The translations under genes and the position numbers were made by a program. The notes below the pieces were generated by a model. The model searched no databases and was not told the origin of the DNA. It saw only the letters and a program-made list of their open reading frames with translations. A DNA stretch of 64,000 nucleotides from Zanthoxylum bungeanum (taxonomy: Eukaryota > Streptophyta > Magnoliopsida > Sapindales > Rutaceae), in NCBI GenBank assembly GCA_019454045.1, contig SKCR01041831.1, forward strand, positions 62,001-126,000, written 5' to 3'. This document shows, piece after piece, positions 35,284 to 46,559 of the stretch; position 1 is the stretch's first letter, and each line of letters begins with the position of its first letter.

Positions 35284-35891
35284 GCCGTTTTTGTTTTGAT
35301 TAGTTCTCACTCATTTGAACTCGAAATTGGGTGTTTAAAAGCTCGTTGGAAATCTAACACCCTGAAATTAATTTTAGGTACTAGTTTTGCATGATTTGGT
35401 TAAGATTTGAATTGTGAAATTGTATTTAAAGTTCACGCGTCTACAGAAAAACGTGAATAGTAAATTTATTTGATTAAAATAAAATGCAATATCATAATTA
35501 AATATTAATCAAAGTTATTTAATGCCTAAAATAATTCCAACATATTAAAACTCATATGCTTGATGATTCTATGTATGATTAGAATTGGCATGATTATTTT
35601 AGGGTGCAAGCATCTAGAGACTTTCTAAGAAATAGAGAGTGTATTGCTTATCCCTTAGCTAAGTAATTATTCCGTGATGAACTTAGAGATTATTACCTTT
35701 AAGGCTAATAAATATAAATCACTTGTTTATAATAAAAGACATTATAAAAGATACAAGTGGGGTGGGACCAAGGCGTTAATAAAACTTTCCAAACTAAAGT
35801 TAATTTAACCAAAGGTATTACTAGAGTTAGATAATGATTTCACTCACTACCTTTTTATAGCCAAAAGGAAAAGATGTGAAGACATCTAGAT
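35284..35891 (+). other. E6 leader, part 1
   Basis: Non-coding, AT-rich DNA between the PBS and the E5 insertion. No frame or repeat of note. Confidence 0.55.
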
Positions 35892-36709
35892 AATTATTAT
35901 GAAAGTCGCTTGTGAATTAATTCTAAATTAATTCTTTCGCGCGAATTAAAATCTAATTTTAATTCCGCATTGAAATCTAATTTCAATTAATATATCTAAT
36001 ATTTTATTTTAGCCCAATCAAATAAATTAAATAGTAAAATCCAATTTCACTATTAAATTTATTTTACCGATTAATTCTAAATTAATCACGTTCTCTCTTC
36101 TCGACGAATTTAATCCCAGATAAATTTTCGACGCAATTAATCCTAGATTAATTCTCTCTATGATAATTAATTCCCAGATTAATTATTGTCGGAATTAATA
36201 TTAGATTAATTTTTCTCTCTCTCATAATTAATCCTAGATTAATTCTGCTCGAGTCAAACGTCATCGGTGAATCTTTGGGAGGCGACCCAAGAGATCCCTG
36301 GATATGTTGGCAGTAAATATGGTCATCGGACTATCCGAATATGTGCGTACCCGGTACCACATTTCTACCGATTTACAAGACATGGTTGGCTTCTAGCAAA
36401 GCACTGTGCCTATCCAATTCTCCAGAAATATATTAACATAGAATATACATAATCTTTATCAAGCGTAATATACAAAGTATTGCGTATTACGATCTAGTAT
36501 CGGATGTCACATGCAAGGCCTGGGGCTGGAATTGTGTCTGCCCCGTACGAAACATATATCGGATAACAAGCAACTAGTCCGTTTAATCGGATAATCATGA
36601 CCTTGTCATATTATCCCGATAGTTGCAGCATAAGAGAGTACCAGTTCTGTATCCCTGCGTGATCATCATCTCCATATGACTGAAGTGATACTTCCATCTT
36701 GACATCACA
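35892..36709 (-). repeat. E5 3' LTR fragment (818 bp)
   Basis: Corresponds to about 41054-41871 of the complete E5 LTR. Carries part of the hairpin array (AATTAATC-CCA/CTA-GATTAATT style words, 35910-36250). Confidence 0.82.
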
Positions 36710-39040
36710 TCGCCACGATGTATGATCTTACGAATCAAATGAAATGGTTGAAGTGCATACTTGGATCGTCAATGAGACCATTAATTCTTTAGCCTGTGCT
36801 GTAGCCTAGCTCAGCTGCTAACAGAACTACACCTAATCTAATTACGATTATATAGATCCAAAATACTTCTTTTGCTGCCTCAGCTGCAGCAATATTCCGT
36901 TTTTTTTTGTTTATTCGGTAATAGTATCTTGCTTGGAAGATTTCCAGTTCACTATTCCATTATTCAAACTATATAGTACCCTTGTTACGACTGCTGTCAT
37001 TTTTTGTCGGTTTGGAAACTTGCATCGGTGAACCCAGTCGCCTCTAGTTCTCCTTCTCTATAGTTTAAGAAAGTATCCTTAGTTCGTCTAAGATACATAA
37101 GTATGTTCTTAACATCAATCCAGTGACCATCACTTGGATTGGCCCGATTGTGACTCCATATGCTCAAAGCATGTGAGACACTAGGTCGCGTACATGTCTT
37201 TCAATGTACGAGTTCTCGGAGAGTGCCAACAAATTTTAGATCTATCCCAGTAGATCCTTATTCCTAGAATAAAGGTTGCCTCTCCCAAGTATTCCATGGA
37301 GAATTTTCATGAAAGCCAAGCTTTCACCGATTGTATTATGGGAATGTCATTTCCAAGAAATGATATGTCATCATTATATAGGACAATCATTGTTAGTGCA
37401 CTTCCACTAACCTTCTTATATACAAAAGAATCATCTTTGTTTTGAATTAAATCATATACCATTATGATTACATCAAAATGCTAGTTCCAAGAATTCAATG
37501 TTTGCTTCAATCCATACATGGATCGATTTAACTTGCAAACCTTGTTTGCATGTTTTGGTACGAAAAAACCGTCAGGTTGTTGTATAAAACATCCCCAAAA
37601 AGGTTTCCGTTCAAGGAAAACGATTTTGACGTTCAGTTGTCATATTTCATAAATGAACCATGCAGCATTAGCAAGCATTATCCAAATGGATTTAATCATG
37701 GCAACATGTAAGAGGTTTCGTCGTAATCGACACAATGTTGATAACGATACTTTTTCGCTACAAGTCTAGCTTTGTACGATTGTATGTTGCCATCCATGTT
37801 TGTCTTCCTTGAAGACTCATATAGTACCATTAGGCACAATGCCTTCTAGTACCTCAACCAGTGTCTCAACTTAGTTGGTATACATGGAATCCATTTCGGA
37901 CTTCATGACACTTTGCCATGAAAGGAGTCGATACCTTGTATCACTTCCTCATACGTAGTCGGTTTGTCTTTCTCAATAAGATTGACATCTACATGAGGTG
38001 AGATCAGAAACCCATACCTCCCAAGTTATTTTCTGACTCTCTCTGACTTACGTGGTTCTTGTGTATTCGAAGATTATTGGTACAGTTTCATCCCTGATGA
38101 ACTATTTGTGTCCCGTTAAGGAATCGGTGCCCGAAATAGTATTACTCCGATTTCATCGTGTTTTACTTTCGTCCCACTTACCACTGCATATGGGTATTCC
38201 TCTTAGGAAAACCGCATAGCGAGCAACAATTACAGTGTTCTCTTGTGATTTGTATAAGTACTATACTTTGGTTTCCTTAGGATAACCAATTTACAAATAG
38301 ACACTTATCCGATTTGGGTTCTAGTTTGGTATCATCCAAACGTATGCTCAGCATTCCCAAATCTTCAGGAATGAGAAACCCGGTTTCTTTCCTGTTCATA
38401 TCTAATATGAAGTCTGTCTAACAGATTTTCATGGAACCTTATTCAAAATAAGTATTGCACTGTTTAATGCGTATCCCTAGAAGGAAATTGGTAGCTCAGA
38501 GCGACTCACAATTAAACTTATTATATCCAACAAAGTTTGGTTTCTCTATTTGGACACACCATCAAATTGAGGTGTTTCGGGAGGAGTCTATTATGAAAGA
38601 ATACTATACTCTTTTAGGTAATCGAGAATCTTATTGCTTAAGTATTTTCCAATATGGTCTGACCGTAATGTTTTTAATACTTTTGCCGATCTATTTTTCT
38701 ACTTCGTGTCGAAACTCTAAAAGTTTCTGACTTGTGTTTCATAAGATACAAATAACCATAACTCGATGCCACATCCGTAAAGGATACAAAGTGTTCATAT
38801 CCACCTCTAGCCTAGCTAGACATGAGCCCACTTATGTCACTATGAACGAGGGCTTACAGATCGGTGGCACTTGCACTTTTACCAAGTAAAAGATGTTTTA
38901 GGCACTTTGCCTAATTAAACTAGATTCGTAGACATCATTTGAATTAGAATCAAATCTGTCCCAGTACCCACTTTTCGAAAGTGTGGATATACGAGTCTTA
39001 TTAATGTGTCCTAGACAATAATGCCATAAATAAGTCTCAT
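36703..39040 (-). pseudogene. E5 decayed copia pol retaining an intact YxDD box
   Basis: On the minus strand from about 37420 to 37350 the frame reads VSGSALTMIVLYNDDISFLG without a stop. YNDD (37367-37378) is the RT catalytic box with both aspartates, unlike E1-E4. RNase H lies toward 36750-37050 (words equivalent to SWKSSKQ near 36950). The integrase end lies near 38500 and further integrase text up to about 38900. Stops and frameshifts elsewhere make it non-functional. The frames at 38455-38730 and 39182-39373 are on the wrong strand or outside domains and are not genes. Confidence 0.78.
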
Positions 39041-40453
39041 CATTCACCCTTAAACATGCATTCTAAAAGCATAATAAGGCTCGATAAATAAATTAATAAT
39101 GATATGCAGATGGATATATAATACAATTTGTTCCTAGAACAAATCTCTCTCTTTTCTCTCTCTCGCTAGCACTATTCTTACTTATACCCAATTACATAAC
39201 ACTTCTAAAGAACCCTCATTTACGTTGAGGGGAATAGGTGAGAAGAGAAATACAATGAGAAAAGAGGTAATAGGCTGGACAAGCAGGTCCAATTTAATAA
39301 ATTCTAAATTTATTACAACAATTTCCAAAATTGCCCCCACCCTTCTAATATCCATCTGATATACATTATTCATTCATACATCCAACTATTCACATATAGC
39401 ATGTTATCAATCAATCTAATCCAATTAATTAATCTTTGATTAATGACCATCCAATGTTCAAACAACGATTTGATTTGCGCGAGTCCAACTCGTTTTAAGA
39501 ATAAGTACTCAAAGTGCGTATTCTTGAATTATATCGAACTACAATTTTAAATCCAATTTAATTTGTATTCAATACTAATTCTTTATTTAATTCCAAATTA
39601 AATAATTACACTTTTAAATGTGCCTTTTAGACTTGGATTCCAAATCCAATCTTTATGGGTCTCAAAGGCCCAATTAGTATCCGATACTATTCAATTAAAG
39701 TCCAATGGGCTTTCAATTAATTCTTTAGGCATGGGCTTCGGCAATTATGGGTCAAACCCAAGATGTCAAGGCCCAATTAGGAATCACCCTATGCCAAAAA
39801 TCAATTTAGGCCGATTAGGCCCAATTAAAAAATTAAAGGCCCAATTATTATAGTTGGACTTTAGGAAATGGTTTTACGCCCAATTGGATCCAACCAATTT
39901 AACCTAAATCAAACTTGGCCCAACCAAGCCCATTAAGCCCAAATACAATAATTAAATTAATTTATTATTCCAAATTACAAATTAATTCAATTCAAGTGTA
40001 ATTAGTACAATTAATCAATTAATCTAATATTTCAAAAATACTAATTAATTCAATTAATCATACTCAACATTTCCAATTCATGTCCAACACAAATTGAAGC
40101 AAAACAATTCATTATAACATGCTTCAAACTCACGGCAAAGGCATACAAAAATCATTCAATTTGATTTTAATTCAATTTAAATCAACATTCAATATTTCTA
40201 TCATGCCAACACAACACATCCAATATGTCAAATTACAAAAATTCCATGAGCTTTCCGAGGGTTTATATTCGGCCAACCTATAGGATTTGGGGATTTTTGA
40301 TCTAATCAATATTTCACAAATCCAACAATGCACAAATCCAATTCAGCATCTTATAAGCTCAACCAGATCATCAATTTAGGAAAATCAAGCTCTAAACATA
40401 AAATTCCCAAATTAAAGTCTATGAACCCTAGAATTCCAAATAAAACTTAGGAG
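39041..40453 (-). other. E5 non-coding leader
   Basis: Matches the leader of E1/E2 at lower identity, with TGGGCY motifs at 39700-39930 and AT inverted repeats. The block with CTTGACTTTGGCCAA motifs and the hairpin cluster are absent because of the 1.8-kb deletion. Confidence 0.65.
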
Positions 40454-40465
40454 GCTCTGATACCA
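40454..40465 (-). other. E5 primer-binding site
   Basis: TGGTATCAGAGC on the minus strand, directly abutting the LTR end with no spacer base, unlike E1-E4. Confidence 0.85.
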
Positions 40466-42451
40466 TGTTTAGTGTTCCTAGAACATAACAAGGGTCTCTA
40501 AGAGCGATTTGTGTGTGAAAATTAAAGAGAGTTGCGGAAAAGAAAAAAACTCACCTTGCTTGGTAGAGAAAATTCAAAACTTTTATGGATGTGTAGAAGC
40601 TCCAAGCCTTCAAATTGAATTCCAAAATCATGGATTGGTCTCCCTATCACCTTTCTTTGACTCTATAAAGTGCTAGCTTTATAGATTTTTGAAGCAAAAA
40701 TCCATGGGAGAGAGACAAGTTCACGCGATTTGAGAGAGAAGAAGAAGTTTTAAGTGATGTGAATAGTAACTTGTTTTTACTTCCAAAGTCAACAAGTTAA
40801 TATAAATTAAGTTTGAGTGTTGGTTCGGTTTATGTATTCTACAAGCAATCCAAGCCTTACATAACCATTACCAAATTCCATCAAATGTCAAAGACATTGA
40901 TGTAAGTTGGTGGGCCCCACTTGAATTCTAAATTAAGTCGGACAATCCAACACGCAACTTCGCTCGGGCCCGGGTTCGTTTAATTACGAATTAAACGAAT
41001 TTTCCGTTGCGACTTAATTAAATCCAATTTAATTAAATAATAATACCTAGTAAAATTATTATGAAAGTCGCTTGTGAATTAATTCTTAATTAATTCTTTC
41101 GCGCGAATTAAAATCTAAGTTTAATTCCGCATTGAAATCTAATTTCAATTAATATATTTAATATTTATTTTAGCCCATAAAATAAATTAAATAGTAAAAT
41201 CCAATTTAACTATTAAATTTATTTTACCGATTAATTCTAAATTAATCGCGTTCTCTCTTCTTGACGAATTTAATCCCAGATAAATTTTCGACGCAATTAA
41301 TCCTAGATTAATTCTCTATATGATAATTAATTCTCAGATTAATTATTGCCGTAATTAATCCCAGATTAATTTTTTCTCTCTCTCATAATTAATCCTAAAT
41401 TAATTCTGCTTGAGTCAAACATCATCGGTGAATCTTTGGGAGGCGACCCAAGAGATCCTGGATATATTGGCAGTAAATACGGTCATCGGACTATCCGAAT
41501 ACGTGCGTACCCGGTACCATATTTCTACCGATTTACAATTCATGGTTGGCTTCTAGCAAAACATCGTGCCTACCCAATTTTTCCAGAAATATATTCAACA
41601 TGGAATATACATAACCCTTATCAGGCGTAGTATACACAGTATTGCGTATTACGATCCAGTATCGGATGTCACATGCAAGGCCTGAGACTGGAATTATGGC
41701 TGCCTCGTACGAAGCATATATCAGATAACAATCAACTAGTCTCTTTAATCGGATAATCATGACCTTGTCATATTATCCTGATAGCTGCAGCATAAGAGAG
41801 TACCAGTTCTGTATCCCTGCGTGATCACCATCTCCATATGACTGAAGTGATACTTCCATCTTGGCATCACACCCAATACATTACGATTCTCAGTATACCC
41901 AGAAGAGGCGTACACAGAACCTGTTAAAGCCCTGGACGACCAAAACCAAAGTATACTAATTGTCGCAAGTACTAGCGATGCAAGTCTCAAGTTAAGACCA
42001 AATACATCTACCCTGATTCGGATTCCCATAGACACACAGTCATACTACTAATGAGATTCCGAGGGGTCTATCCAGAGCGAACCTATTTCCGTACCATCGG
42101 TAAACAGAACCTCCTATTACACTTGCATGAGTATCCAATACCCAAATATACGAGAACTATGCCGTTACGCTTCCATCACACGCACAAGTGTAATACTAGT
42201 CTATTCCGCATTATCGATGTCCAGTCTCGATAATACTACGACTAGGGATATTTAATGATTAAACCTTACGTGGATTAATACTGTATCATATTTTATTAAT
42301 CTGGTACTAATCATATGGACTTTTATCATTTATATATCCCGGTAATCCAATTACAAATGATAAAAGAGCAATTTCCTTTATCACAAGTTAATTTGTACAA
42401 CAACATATGTTCTGTACAAATAGTGATCCTATGGGTCATAATTGTCCAACA
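40466..42451 (-). repeat. E5 5' LTR (1986 bp)
   Basis: TGTTGGACAATTATGACCC start and ...TAAACA end on the minus strand. Hairpin array at about 41078-41410. The antisense frame seen in other LTRs is broken here by a single-base loss near 42018. Confidence 0.87.
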
Positions 42452-43108
42452 ATAAGAGCCTAAGAGGTAAGGGTATTTAAGAGAGTTCGCTCCACCCTCC
42501 CTATGGGGAATTTTCAATGGAGGAATCCATTTGACAGTTATTCACTTAAACTTGCTAAAATCCTCAAAAATAATTTAAGTCTAAAATTTGCCTCCCATTG
42601 TAAAGTATAGACCCAAAGGGCTTAAACCGTATTGGCAGGACTAGGCTTTACCAGACTGACCAATACCAATTTGTCCCTAAATCATACTATTGACAATTGT
42701 TTGACTTTTCAAGAGTCATAAGACGTAGCGACCCTTAGGCGTGGTCTTATAACTTAGTGGCAAAGATTGAGTGTCCACGAGGACTAGCATAAGCTATGAC
42801 ATGTTGATTGCCCAACCCAATGATCAAGGAATTGTGATTTATATCATAAATTGGTTGGGAACCTACCTAATTATCGTATTTTATAACGACCGGCCCTAGT
42901 CGTAGTTATGAAATGATGATATTGGATCCTTGCCCACAAGAAATCCATCATATTGGGGTGATACGATTTGCTTAAAATTTTAAAACAATTGAGTGGGAAC
43001 AAATTCATAATATTAAAAGCCAATGTTATTATGAAATATTAATGAAAAACATATTCCTAATTTTAACATTCTCTTTAACATGGGGTTAAATATTTCACAA
43101 ACATTCAA
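42452..43108 (+). other. E6 leader, part 2
   Basis: Non-coding continuation of the E6 leader up to the gag ATG at 43109, ending in AT-rich text. No frame is supported. Confidence 0.55.
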
Positions 43109-43915
43109 ATGGTAAACAGAGTATCACTTCGTTCCATCCTTGATGAGCATAAACTCATAGGGGACAACTACAATGACTGGTTTAGATATCTTAAAATTAT
43201 CTTACGACAAGAAAATATTTTCTATGTTCTTGAAAGACCGTTTCCCCCTGAACCCGCAGAAGATGCTGACCAAAATACATTCGATGCTTGGAAGAAACAC
43301 GTCGATGATGATGAGCAAGCAGTTTGCATAATGCTTGGCTCTATGTCGGATGAACTTCAGAAAGCTCACGAAGATATGGATGCTCAAACTATCATCTTTC
43401 ACTTGAAAGAGTTGTATGCAACTTTCGTTGATACCGTGAGATTCCAAGTGTCATGTGCCTTATTCCAAACAAGGTATAAAGAAGGATCTGTTATTGGACA
43501 TGTGCTTAAGATAATTGGCCACATTGAAAAATTGGCCAACCTCGGGTTCATCATGGATCATGAGATATGTCAGGATCTAATTCTTCAGTCCTTACCAAAA
43601 GAATTCTCTAACTTTATTATACAGTTTCATCTGTCTGATAAAGAAGCTACTTTAGCAGAATTGCACAATCTGATAAAGCAAGTAGAGAAGGACTTGAAAC
43701 CGAAGCTTAAAATATCCGTCATGCTTACAGGTATGGACCTGAAGCCACGAGGCCCAAAGAAAAATAAGGGCAAGGCCAAGGCTCCAGATCACAAAAAGCC
43801 CAAGGGTAAGGTGGAGAAGAAAAATGGAAAGAGGAAATGTTTCTTTTGTGGAAAGAATGGTCATTGGAAGAAAGACTGCAGATCCTTGAAAGCTAATGAA
43901 GCTATGGAAGCCTAA
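43109..43915 (+). CDS. gag: E6 copia Gag (268 aa) with CCHC zinc knuckle
   Basis: The longest frame in the window. Residues about 1-40 (RSILDEHKLIGDNYNDWFRY) are the usual N-terminal block of copia Gag. About 60-200 is the UBN2/retrotran_gag_2 region, which forms the particle shell. A lysine-rich stretch (about 210-243) follows. CFFCGKNGHWKKDC at 244-257 is a perfect C-x2-C-x4-H-x4-C knuckle for RNA binding. The start is the first ATG after the leader. The frame ends at TAA 43913-43915, but the same reading frame continues into the protease, and copia elements normally make one Gag-Pol polyprotein. The TAA is therefore probably a point mutation rather than a natural end. The product would act in cytoplasmic virus-like particles. 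Confidence 0.88.
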   Translation: MVNRVSLRSILDEHKLIGDNYNDWFRYLKIILRQENIFYVLERPFPPEPAEDADQNTFDAWKKHVDDDEQAVCIMLGSMSDELQKAHEDMDAQTIIFHLKELYATFVDTVRFQVSCALFQTRYKEGSVIGHVLKIIGHIEKLANLGFIMDHEICQDLILQSLPKEFSNFIIQFHLSDKEATLAELHNLIKQVEKDLKPKLKISVMLTGMDLKPRGPKKNKGKAKAPDHKKPKGKVEKKNGKRKCFFCGKNGHWKKDCRSLKANEAMEA

Positions 43916-44573
43916 GAGGCCAAGAAGCCCAATGCTTCAGGTATGTTTTATATAATTAAATTATATTCTCAAAACTCTGAACCTTCTACTTGGGTGCTTG
44001 ACACTGGTTGTGGGACTCACTTGTGTAACAATGTGCAGGGCCTGAGAAACAGTAGGAGACTCCGTCATGGGGAGGTTGACTTACGCATGGGTAATGGAGC
44101 AAAACTGGCTGCATTGTGCGTGGGGACTTATTCATTGGTTTTGCTGAATGGTTTAGTTTTAGACTTATAAGATTGTGTTTATGTACCTTCTCTAGTAAAT
44201 AACATCATTTCAATTTCTTCTTTATGTAATAAAGGCTTTACATGCCTAATAAGTTGTAATGAATGTTCTATTTATTTCAATGAAATAAAATATGGAGATG
44301 GTATTTTAAATAATGGTATCTATGTCTTACAAACTAACAAAGAATGTTCAACCTCTAATATATACAACACTAACTCGAATAATCTCAATGAATCACTTGT
44401 ATGGCATAGTCGCTTAGGTCATATCAATGAAACAAGATTAACTAAGCTACATAAGGATGGGTATTTCAGACCCTTCAAATATGAACCTTATGGAACTTGT
44501 GAGTCTTGTTTACTTGGTAAAATGACCAAATTACCCTTCAAAGGTAAATGACAACGTGCAACGGAGACATTAG
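43916..44573 (+). pseudogene. pol: E6 pol start: aspartic protease and GAG-pre-integrase, cut by E3
   Basis: Continues in the Gag frame. WVLDTGCGTHLCNN carries the protease catalytic DTG (codons at 44000-44008). Next come NNIISISSLCNKGF and WHSRLGHINETRLTKLHKDG with CESCLLGKMTKLPF, the HHCC-type GAG-pre-integrase domain. Only two more stops occur, TAA 44168-44170 and TGA 44549-44551, and there is no frameshift over 488 codons from the Gag start. The frame is cut at 44573 by E3 just before the integrase core. The 44569-44573 bases ATTAG are the likely target duplication; its partner lies outside the window. Confidence 0.85.
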
Positions 44574-46546
44574 TGTTGGACAATTATAACCCATATCATC
44601 ACTATTTGTACAGAACATGATGTTGTTGTACAAATTAACTATGTGACAAATGAAATTGCTCTTTTATCATTTGTAATTGGATTACCGGGATATATAAATG
44701 ATAAAAGTCCATATGATTAGTTCCGGATTAATAAGATATGAGACAATATTAATCCACTAAGGTTTAATCATTAAAACATCCCTAGTCGTAGTATTATTGA
44801 GATTGGACATCGATAATGCGGAATAGACTAGTATTGCACTTGTGCGTGTTATGGGAGCATAACGACATAGTTCTCATATATTTGGGTATTGGATACTCAT
44901 GCAAGTGTAATATGAGGTTATGTTTACCGATGTTACGGAAACAGCTTCGCTCTGGATAGACCCCTCGGAATTCCATTGGTAATATGACTATGTGTCTATG
45001 GAAGTCCGAATCAGGGTAGGTGTATTTGGTCTTAAACTTGAGACTTGCACCGCTAATACTTGCGACAATCAATATACTTTGGTTTTGGTCGTCCAAGGCT
45101 TTAACAGGTTCTGTGTACGCCTCTTCTGGGTATATTGAGAATCGTAGTGTATTGGGTGTGATGTCAAGATAGAAGTATCACTTCAGTCATATGGAGATGA
45201 TGGTCACGTAGGATACGGAACTGGTACTCTTATATGATGTAGCTATCGGGATAATATGACAAGGTCATAGTTATATGATTATAGAGACTAGTTCCCAGAG
45301 ATCCGATATGTGCTTCGTACGGGGCAGACACAATTCCAGCCACAGGCCTAGCATGTGACATCCGATACTAGATCGCAATACGCAATATTACGTATACTAC
45401 GCCTGATATAGATTACATATTCCTTTAAGAATATTTCTGGAGAATTGGGTAGGCACGATGCTTTGCTAGAAGCCAACCATGTCTTCTAAATCGGTAAAAA
45501 TGTAGTACTAGGTACGTACGTGTTCGGATAGTCCGACGATCGGATTTGCTGCCAACATATCAGAGAATCTCATGGGTCGCTTCCTGAAGATTCACCGATG
45601 ATGTATGACTCGCACATTATTAATCTGGGATTAATTAATAGAGAGAGAAAATCAATCTAGGATTAATTACGGAGATATTTTATCTGGGATAAAATACTAT
45701 TTGAAGAGAGAGAACGATTAATTTGGAATTAATCGATAAAATAATATATTCGATATATTAAATGAAATTAGATTTCGACGCGGAATTAAAATTAGATTTT
45801 AATTCGGGCGAACGAGTTAATTTAGAATTAATTCGCTAGCGACGTGAATAGTATTTTTGCTAGGCATAATTATTTAATTAAATTTGATTTAATTACGTCG
45901 CAACGGAAAATTCATTAATTCGAAATTAGCGAACCCGAGCCCAGGAGTGTTTGCGGGCCCACTCGCATTTTGAATCAAGTGGGGCCCACAAATTACATCA
46001 CGCGTCACATCACTAGTCAACTTTATCACTTTAATGTGATGGAAGTTGTTGGTAGGTGGTTGAGTGTGAAACACACTAGTGTGATGGCTTGAAAGACATT
46101 TACCATTATTATTATTTTTGTATTTGACTTTCATTTGGTGTAATTAGATTACATAACATAAAACAACACACATCTTCTCTTCTCCCTCTCCCTCTCACGG
46201 CTTTAGAAGCCATTTCTCTCTAAAATTTCTCTCCTGGCCGAGAGATACAAGAAGCTTTAGGGAAATTTTGTGGCAAAATTTCCAAGTGCTAGCACACTCA
46301 AATGATTCTTACAAAGGTGATAGGGAAACCCATTCATGAGCATGGAATCCATTATCAAAGCTTGGAGCTTGAAGACAACTCAAGGAGGACAACCAAGGGC
46401 TTGGCCGAATTCCATGGAGCAAAGAAAATTTTTTTATTCATCGCATCCAAAAGCCGATCAAAGTGAGTATTTCTGCAACTTTACTTTGATGTATTCGCAC
46501 TTTTCATCGCTTAATATTATCTTGGTTTGACCTAGAAAACCCAACA
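44574..46546 (+). repeat. E3 5' LTR
   Basis: TGTTGGACAATTATAACCC ... AACCCAACA. Hairpin array at 45619-45837. Antisense frame at 44794-45096 is related to that in the E1/E2 LTRs but with offsetting single-base changes in its middle. Confidence 0.9.
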
Positions 46547-46547
46547 A

Positions 46548-46559
46548 TGGTATCAGAGC
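46548..46559 (+). other. E3 primer-binding site
   Basis: TGGTATCAGAGC, one base after the LTR end. Confidence 0.92.

Larger units (their letters stand above)
35892..42451 (-). mobile_element. E5: truncated Ty1/copia element, minus strand, with large deletions
   Basis: The 5' side is complete: LTR 40466-42451 (1986 bp) and PBS at 40454-40465. The 3' LTR survives only as 35892-36709. Its outer part is lost, and its start plus the polypurine tract are removed by a deletion with junction in CATCACA (36703-36709). A second deletion near 39040 joins the integrase/pre-integrase side to the leader, removing about 1.8 kb that holds gag and protease in relatives. The LTR outer end (TGTTTAGTGTTCC on the plus strand) differs from E1/E2, so it belongs to another subfamily. 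No TSD can be checked because one end is missing. Confidence 0.85.
23652..44573 (+). mobile_element. E6: Ty1/copia element, plus strand, host of the nest (visible 5' part)
   Basis: 5' LTR 23652-24408 plus 34046-35270, PBS at 35272, leader 35284-35891 plus 42452-43108, then gag-pol from 43109. The visible E6 sequence stops at 44573, where E3 is inserted, and the rest of pol and the 3' LTR must lie beyond the window. Removing E2, E5 and E3 restores one contiguous LTR-PBS-leader-gag-pol order, which is the main evidence that these pieces belong together. The link across E5 is slightly weaker because E5 lacks its low-side end. Its coding frame is far less decayed than those of E1-E5. Confidence 0.8.

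Noticed and set aside
38455..38730. 91-codon plus-strand frame in E5
   Set aside because: Antisense to the integrase region of a minus-strand element.
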